From assembly GCF_016807185.1 (NCBI RefSeq), contig NZ_JAEVYN010000001.1, positions 930,001 to 994,000 on the forward strand: a stretch of 64,000 nucleotides of DNA. The letters run 5' to 3'. The stretch is from Leptolyngbya sp. Cla-17. GTDB taxonomy: Bacteria; Cyanobacteriota; Cyanobacteriia; Leptolyngbyales; Leptolyngbyaceae. Below the pieces are notes generated by a model. It did no database searches, had not been told where the DNA came from, and saw only the letters and a list, made by a program, of their open reading frames with translations. Positions 60,559 to 64,000 of this stretch are shown here, piece by piece (the first letter of the stretch is position 1; every line of letters begins with the position of its first letter). Both the position numbers and the translations under genes were made by a program.

Positions 60559-61908
60559 ATGAGCTACGACTTTGACCTATTTGTGATTGGGGCGGGTTCT
60601 GGTGGAATTGCCACAGCCCGACGGGCAGCCGAATATGGCGCGAAGGTCGGAATTGCTGAGTACGATCGCTTGGGCGGAACCTGCGTGAATCGGGGCTGCG
60701 TCCCAAAAAAATTGATGGTGTATGCCTCTCACTTTCCCGCACTGTTTGAAGAAGCGAAGGGATACGGCTGGAGTGGGGTAAAAAGCTCCCTCAATTGGGA
60801 CATGATGATCACGGCGGTGAACGACGAGGTTACCCGTCTCAATGGGATTTATCAGCGCATGTTGGATGGTTCCAAAGTGGAACTGTTTCATGGACATGCT
60901 AGCTTTGTCGCATCTCACACGGTCGCGATCGGCGACAAACAAATCACTGCTGAGAAGATTTTGATTGCGGTGGGTGGCAGACCTTACAGACCAAACATTT
61001 TAGGCATTGAACACGCCATCGTATCAGATGATATTTTCAATCTAAAAGAGCAACCCAAACGACTCGTCATTATAGGCGGTGGATATATTGGATGTGAGTT
61101 TGCTTGCATCTTGAATGGAATGGGTACAGAGGTCATCCAAATCATTCGCGGCGACAAAATCCTGCGCGGCTTTGATGATGACATTAGAACTGAAATTCAA
61201 CAGGGAATGATTGATCACGGCATTCAACTGTATACAGGCGCTCAATTGATTGCAATCGAAACAACAGACAATGGTGTTGCCGTTTCAGTGGGCAAGGGAG
61301 ACACTACAGAGACCGTCTATGCGGATGCTGTAAGCTTGGCAGCCGTGGGACGGAAACCTAATTTGCACAACCTGGGATTGGAAAACACAGGGGTGAAATT
61401 GCATGATGGCGCGATCGCGGTTGATAAATATAGCCACACCTCAGAAGCTAATATTTTTGCCCTTGGCGACTGCACCAACAACATTAATCTGACTCCGGTT
61501 GCAATTAACGAAGGACGCGCCTTAGCGGATACCGTATTTGGCGGCAAGTCACGTTTCACAACCTATGACAATATCCCTACAGCTGTGTTTACCTCACCAG
61601 AAGCAGCAACGGTTGGGCTGACTGAAGCCCAAGCCCGTGAGCAATATGGCGACTCAATCAAAGTCTATCGCTCGAAGTTTCGCCCAATGTATTACACCCT
61701 GGCTGGCAAAGACGAAAAGACTTTGATGAAGCTGATTGTGGATGAAAAAACTGATAAGGTGCTAGGCGCTCATATGGTCGGTGATCATGCTGCCGAGATT
61801 ATCCAAGGCGTGGCGATCGCCCTCAAAATGGGAGCTACCAAAGCTAACTTTGATGCCACAGTTGGGATTCATCCCAGTTCTGCCGAAGAATTTGTCACCA
61901 TGCGGTAA
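60559..61908 (+). CDS. gor: Glutathione-disulfide reductase
   Basis: This flavoprotein of the pyridine-nucleotide disulfide oxidoreductase family reduces oxidised glutathione with NADPH. The FAD-binding GAGSGGIA is at 11-18, the redox-active pair C42 and C47 in GGTCVNRGCVPKK, a second Rossmann GGGYIGCEFA near 170, and the dimer-interface histidine H438 in HPSSAEEF. Length (449) is standard. The peroxiredoxin upstream may use glutathione, so the pair forms a peroxide-removal route. Confidence 0.95.
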   Translation: MSYDFDLFVIGAGSGGIATARRAAEYGAKVGIAEYDRLGGTCVNRGCVPKKLMVYASHFPALFEEAKGYGWSGVKSSLNWDMMITAVNDEVTRLNGIYQRMLDGSKVELFHGHASFVASHTVAIGDKQITAEKILIAVGGRPYRPNILGIEHAIVSDDIFNLKEQPKRLVIIGGGYIGCEFACILNGMGTEVIQIIRGDKILRGFDDDIRTEIQQGMIDHGIQLYTGAQLIAIETTDNGVAVSVGKGDTTETVYADAVSLAAVGRKPNLHNLGLENTGVKLHDGAIAVDKYSHTSEANIFALGDCTNNINLTPVAINEGRALADTVFGGKSRFTTYDNIPTAVFTSPEAATVGLTEAQAREQYGDSIKVYRSKFRPMYYTLAGKDEKTLMKLIVDEKTDKVLGAHMVGDHAAEIIQGVAIALKMGATKANFDATVGIHPSSAEEFVTMR

Positions 61909-62168
61909 TCATGGGGCAGATTTACAGCAATTTTTAAGTGAGTTAAGTCCAGCTCAGCTATATTTGTCTTGAACACTTTGTCAGAGCAGATTTTAGCGTT
62001 TGCTCAGAATTAGTTAGGTCAGCAGGACGGTCTTTAAATCATGAGATGAGGGGGAGAAGAATAGACCTTTTGGTGAAACTCTTTCTTTGCTCAGATGCAC
62101 TTCTCGACGATGGTAAAGATGCAGGCGATAATGGCGACAGCTTGTTCTGACGCTGTTTGAAGATCTTC

Positions 62169-64000
62169 ATGGTGGTTCCTAGAGTGAGTCCTATAATTCG
62201 GCGAATCCTGCGCTTCAGCCTTTGCGTGATGCTGGGAGCCTTACTTTCTAGTATTAAAGTTGCTTCTGCACCTGCTCAAACTGGAGCGATAGCTTCGCCC
62301 CAGGAGTTCGAGGCTGCAACGTCCATAACTTCTGTGCAGTTCAATGCTGCAACGGATGAGCCGCTTAAGGAAGTGCAGGTGGGCAAAGCCTACTATCAGT
62401 CTGGGCAGTACACTGCTGCGGTGGGGGAATGGTTGCCAGCGGCTCAGGCGTTTGCCAGTAGAGGCGATCGCGTAAACCAAGCAGTGGTGCTGAGCAATTT
62501 GGCACTGGCGTATCAGCAATTGGGACAGTGGAGCGAAGGCAATCAGGCGATCGCCGACGGCATAGCGATACTCAACACCGAACAAGCGAAGGTAGGTATC
62601 ACCGAGGCACCTGCTTTGCTTGCCCAAGCGTTTAATATTCGAGGTAGCTTGCAATTGGCGCAAGGGCAGGCAGAACCTGCGCTACTTTCCTGGCAAATGG
62701 CGACTGCGGCTTATCAGCGCGCTAAGGAACCCAACGGCATTATTCGCAGCCAGATTAATCAAAGTCAGGCATTGAGGGCATTAGGACTATATCCCCGTGC
62801 AAAATCGACTTTGGAGCAGGTTAACCAAACCCTGATCACTCAGACTGATTCGCTGCTAAAAGCAGCTGGTCTGCTTAATTATGGTGATGCGTTGCGCTTA
62901 GCGGGTGAGTTGACAGGAGCCGAAAAAGTGCTGGCACAAAGTTTAGCGATTGCTCAGCGGCTACAATCTCCCTCTGACATCACGCTGGCATTGATGGGTT
63001 TGGGCAACACCGCCCGCGCTCGTCAAGATTCCGCAGCCGCCCTGCAATACTATCAGCAGGCAGCCAGTACCTCTAACAATCCCGCAACCACTGTGCAGGC
63101 GAAGCTGAACCAACTGCGGTTACTTGCAGAGCTAAATCAAACCCAATCGGTTCAATCCTTGGCAGCCGAAATCCGTCCCCAACTGGAAACGCTGCCTCCG
63201 AACCGCACAACGATCTATGCGAGGGTTAATTTTGTTCAAAGCTTGATAAAAGGGCTTGGAACGGCTCAGCCATCTTCGTTAACTCCAGAAGCTAAACTGT
63301 TAGCCACCGCAGTCAACTATGCCAAGCAAATTGGCGATCAGCGGGCAGAATCTTATGCATTGGGATACTTGGGGGAACTTTATGAACGCACTGAGCAGCA
63401 GACTGAAGCCCAAAAACTAACTGAGCAAGCGTTGATTTTGGCGCAAGCTGTGAATGCACCGGATGTTGCTTATCGCTGGCAGTGGCAACTTGGGCGCGCA
63501 TTAAAGGAACAGGGCCAGCAGGAAAAGGCGATCGCTGCCTACAGCCAAGCCGTCGTCACGCTCAACTCAATTCGGAATGATTTGGTTGCTAGCAGCCCAG
63601 ATATTCAGTTTTCGTTTCGAGAAAGCGTTGAGCCAGTCTATCGCGAGTTTGTTGCCTTGCTGCTAGACCCCGTAAGTGGACAAGGGGTAAACCAGGCCAA
63701 TCTGCAAAAGGCGCGGGAAGTGATTGAGTCATTGCAACTGGCAGAACTGGATAACTTTTTCAAAGAAGCATGCCTCACAGGTCGTCCGGCTCAGGTTGAT
63801 CAAGTTGATCCTAAAAGTGCGGTGGTCTATCCCATCATTCTGCCGAATCGTTTGGAAGTGGTGCTATCGATTCCCAAGCAACCGCTCCGTCACTATGCCA
63901 CTCAAATTTCTCAAAAAAATCTGGAGAATTTAGTTGATCGAATGCAGCGATCGCTCCGGCGCACTTCTTCTTCCCGCGAACGATTGGCGATCGCATCCCA
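62169..64000 (+). CDS. Secreted TPR and CHAT protein, 3' end outside the window
   Basis: An N-terminal signal peptide (RRILRFSLCVMLGALLSSIKVASA) precedes at least six to eight tetratricopeptide repeats (for instance AYYQSGQYTAAVGEWLPAAQAF, VVLSNLALAYQQLGQW, ALMGLGNTARARQDSAAALQYY). From about residue 515 the sequence LAELDNFFKEACLTG, QVDPKSAVVYPIILPNRLEVVLS and PLRHYATQIS matches the front of the TPR-linked CHAT domain. The frame is open to the last base, so the catalytic His and Cys are not visible. With the CHAT-CHASE2 gene 3.8 kb upstream, two CHAT proteins flank the redox genes. The start ATG has no strong ribosome binding site. Confidence 0.85.
   Translation, partial: MVVPRVSPIIRRILRFSLCVMLGALLSSIKVASAPAQTGAIASPQEFEAATSITSVQFNAATDEPLKEVQVGKAYYQSGQYTAAVGEWLPAAQAFASRGDRVNQAVVLSNLALAYQQLGQWSEGNQAIADGIAILNTEQAKVGITEAPALLAQAFNIRGSLQLAQGQAEPALLSWQMATAAYQRAKEPNGIIRSQINQSQALRALGLYPRAKSTLEQVNQTLITQTDSLLKAAGLLNYGDALRLAGELTGAEKVLAQSLAIAQRLQSPSDITLALMGLGNTARARQDSAAALQYYQQAASTSNNPATTVQAKLNQLRLLAELNQTQSVQSLAAEIRPQLETLPPNRTTIYARVNFVQSLIKGLGTAQPSSLTPEAKLLATAVNYAKQIGDQRAESYALGYLGELYERTEQQTEAQKLTEQALILAQAVNAPDVAYRWQWQLGRALKEQGQQEKAIAAYSQAVVTLNSIRNDLVASSPDIQFSFRESVEPVYREFVALLLDPVSGQGVNQANLQKAREVIESLQLAELDNFFKEACLTGRPAQVDQVDPKSAVVYPIILPNRLEVVLSIPKQPLRHYATQISQKNLENLVDRMQRSLRRTSSSRERLAIAS

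Overview
The window looks like chromosome of a cyanobacterium, most likely a filamentous one. The octamer GCGATCGC (HIP1) recurs throughout, and there are typical cyanobacterial genes: a type-1 NDH-1 subunit D (ndhD), a one-helix high-light-inducible protein, DUF1517, DUF1822, DUF928 and DUF3318 proteins, a cyanobacteriochrome-like GAF domain and CHASE2/CHAT proteins. I cannot assign a genus from the sequence alone. I saw no rRNA, tRNA, CRISPR array, insertion sequence or prophage.

Region 1 (1-17691) is a surface-polysaccharide cluster. It holds a WbqC-like protein cut by the window edge, a phytanoyl-CoA-type dioxygenase, several GT-A glycosyltransferases, a GT39-like membrane glycosyltransferase, four SAM methyltransferases, a small EamA-type permease, a WecE-type sugar aminotransferase, a nucleotide-sugar dehydrogenase and a GDP-mannose 3,5-epimerase-like SDR enzyme. 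Together they would make unusual aminated, oxidised, epimerised and methylated sugars and add them to a lipid-linked glycan. Several genes overlap by ATGA, which points to co-transcription.

Region 2 (17800-29700) is mixed housekeeping and signalling: an OmpR-type regulator, hisG, an allantoinase-type deacetylase (puuE), a two-gene histidine-kinase operon whose larger member has a complete ethylene-receptor sensor domain, and ndhD. A compact unit at 21517-21608 (perfect Shine-Dalgarno, 8-codon ORF, hairpin, intrinsic terminator) is not explained by any family I know.

Region 3 (29700-45900) contains a broken pentapeptide-repeat gene, tandem DUF2079 membrane proteins, a dolichyl-phosphate-glucose-synthase-like transferase with a polysaccharide deacetylase, a CNT nucleoside transporter, a proline-rich repeat protein, DUF3318, SH3b and DUF1517 proteins, a 55-residue Hlip, a CHASE2 nucleotide cyclase, and the rpsP-khpA-phoH block.

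Region 4 (45900-54000) has xanthine dehydrogenase (xdhAB) next to a small accessory island before aspS. The island holds a brnTA-like toxin-antitoxin pair with an inactivated toxin, about 145-bp direct repeats flanking it, a perfect palindrome and an Abi_C-type abortive-infection gene. With puuE and the nucleoside carrier, xdhAB suggests salvage of purines as a nitrogen source.

Region 5 (54200-64000) is a candidate regulatory system: an ECF-like sigma factor, a DUF1822 protein, a fused CHAT protease-CHASE2 membrane protein and a DUF928 protein in one direction. A divergent perR/peroxiredoxin pair and glutathione reductase follow, and then a secreted TPR-CHAT protein that runs off the window. 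I rate this the most interesting under-described system here.
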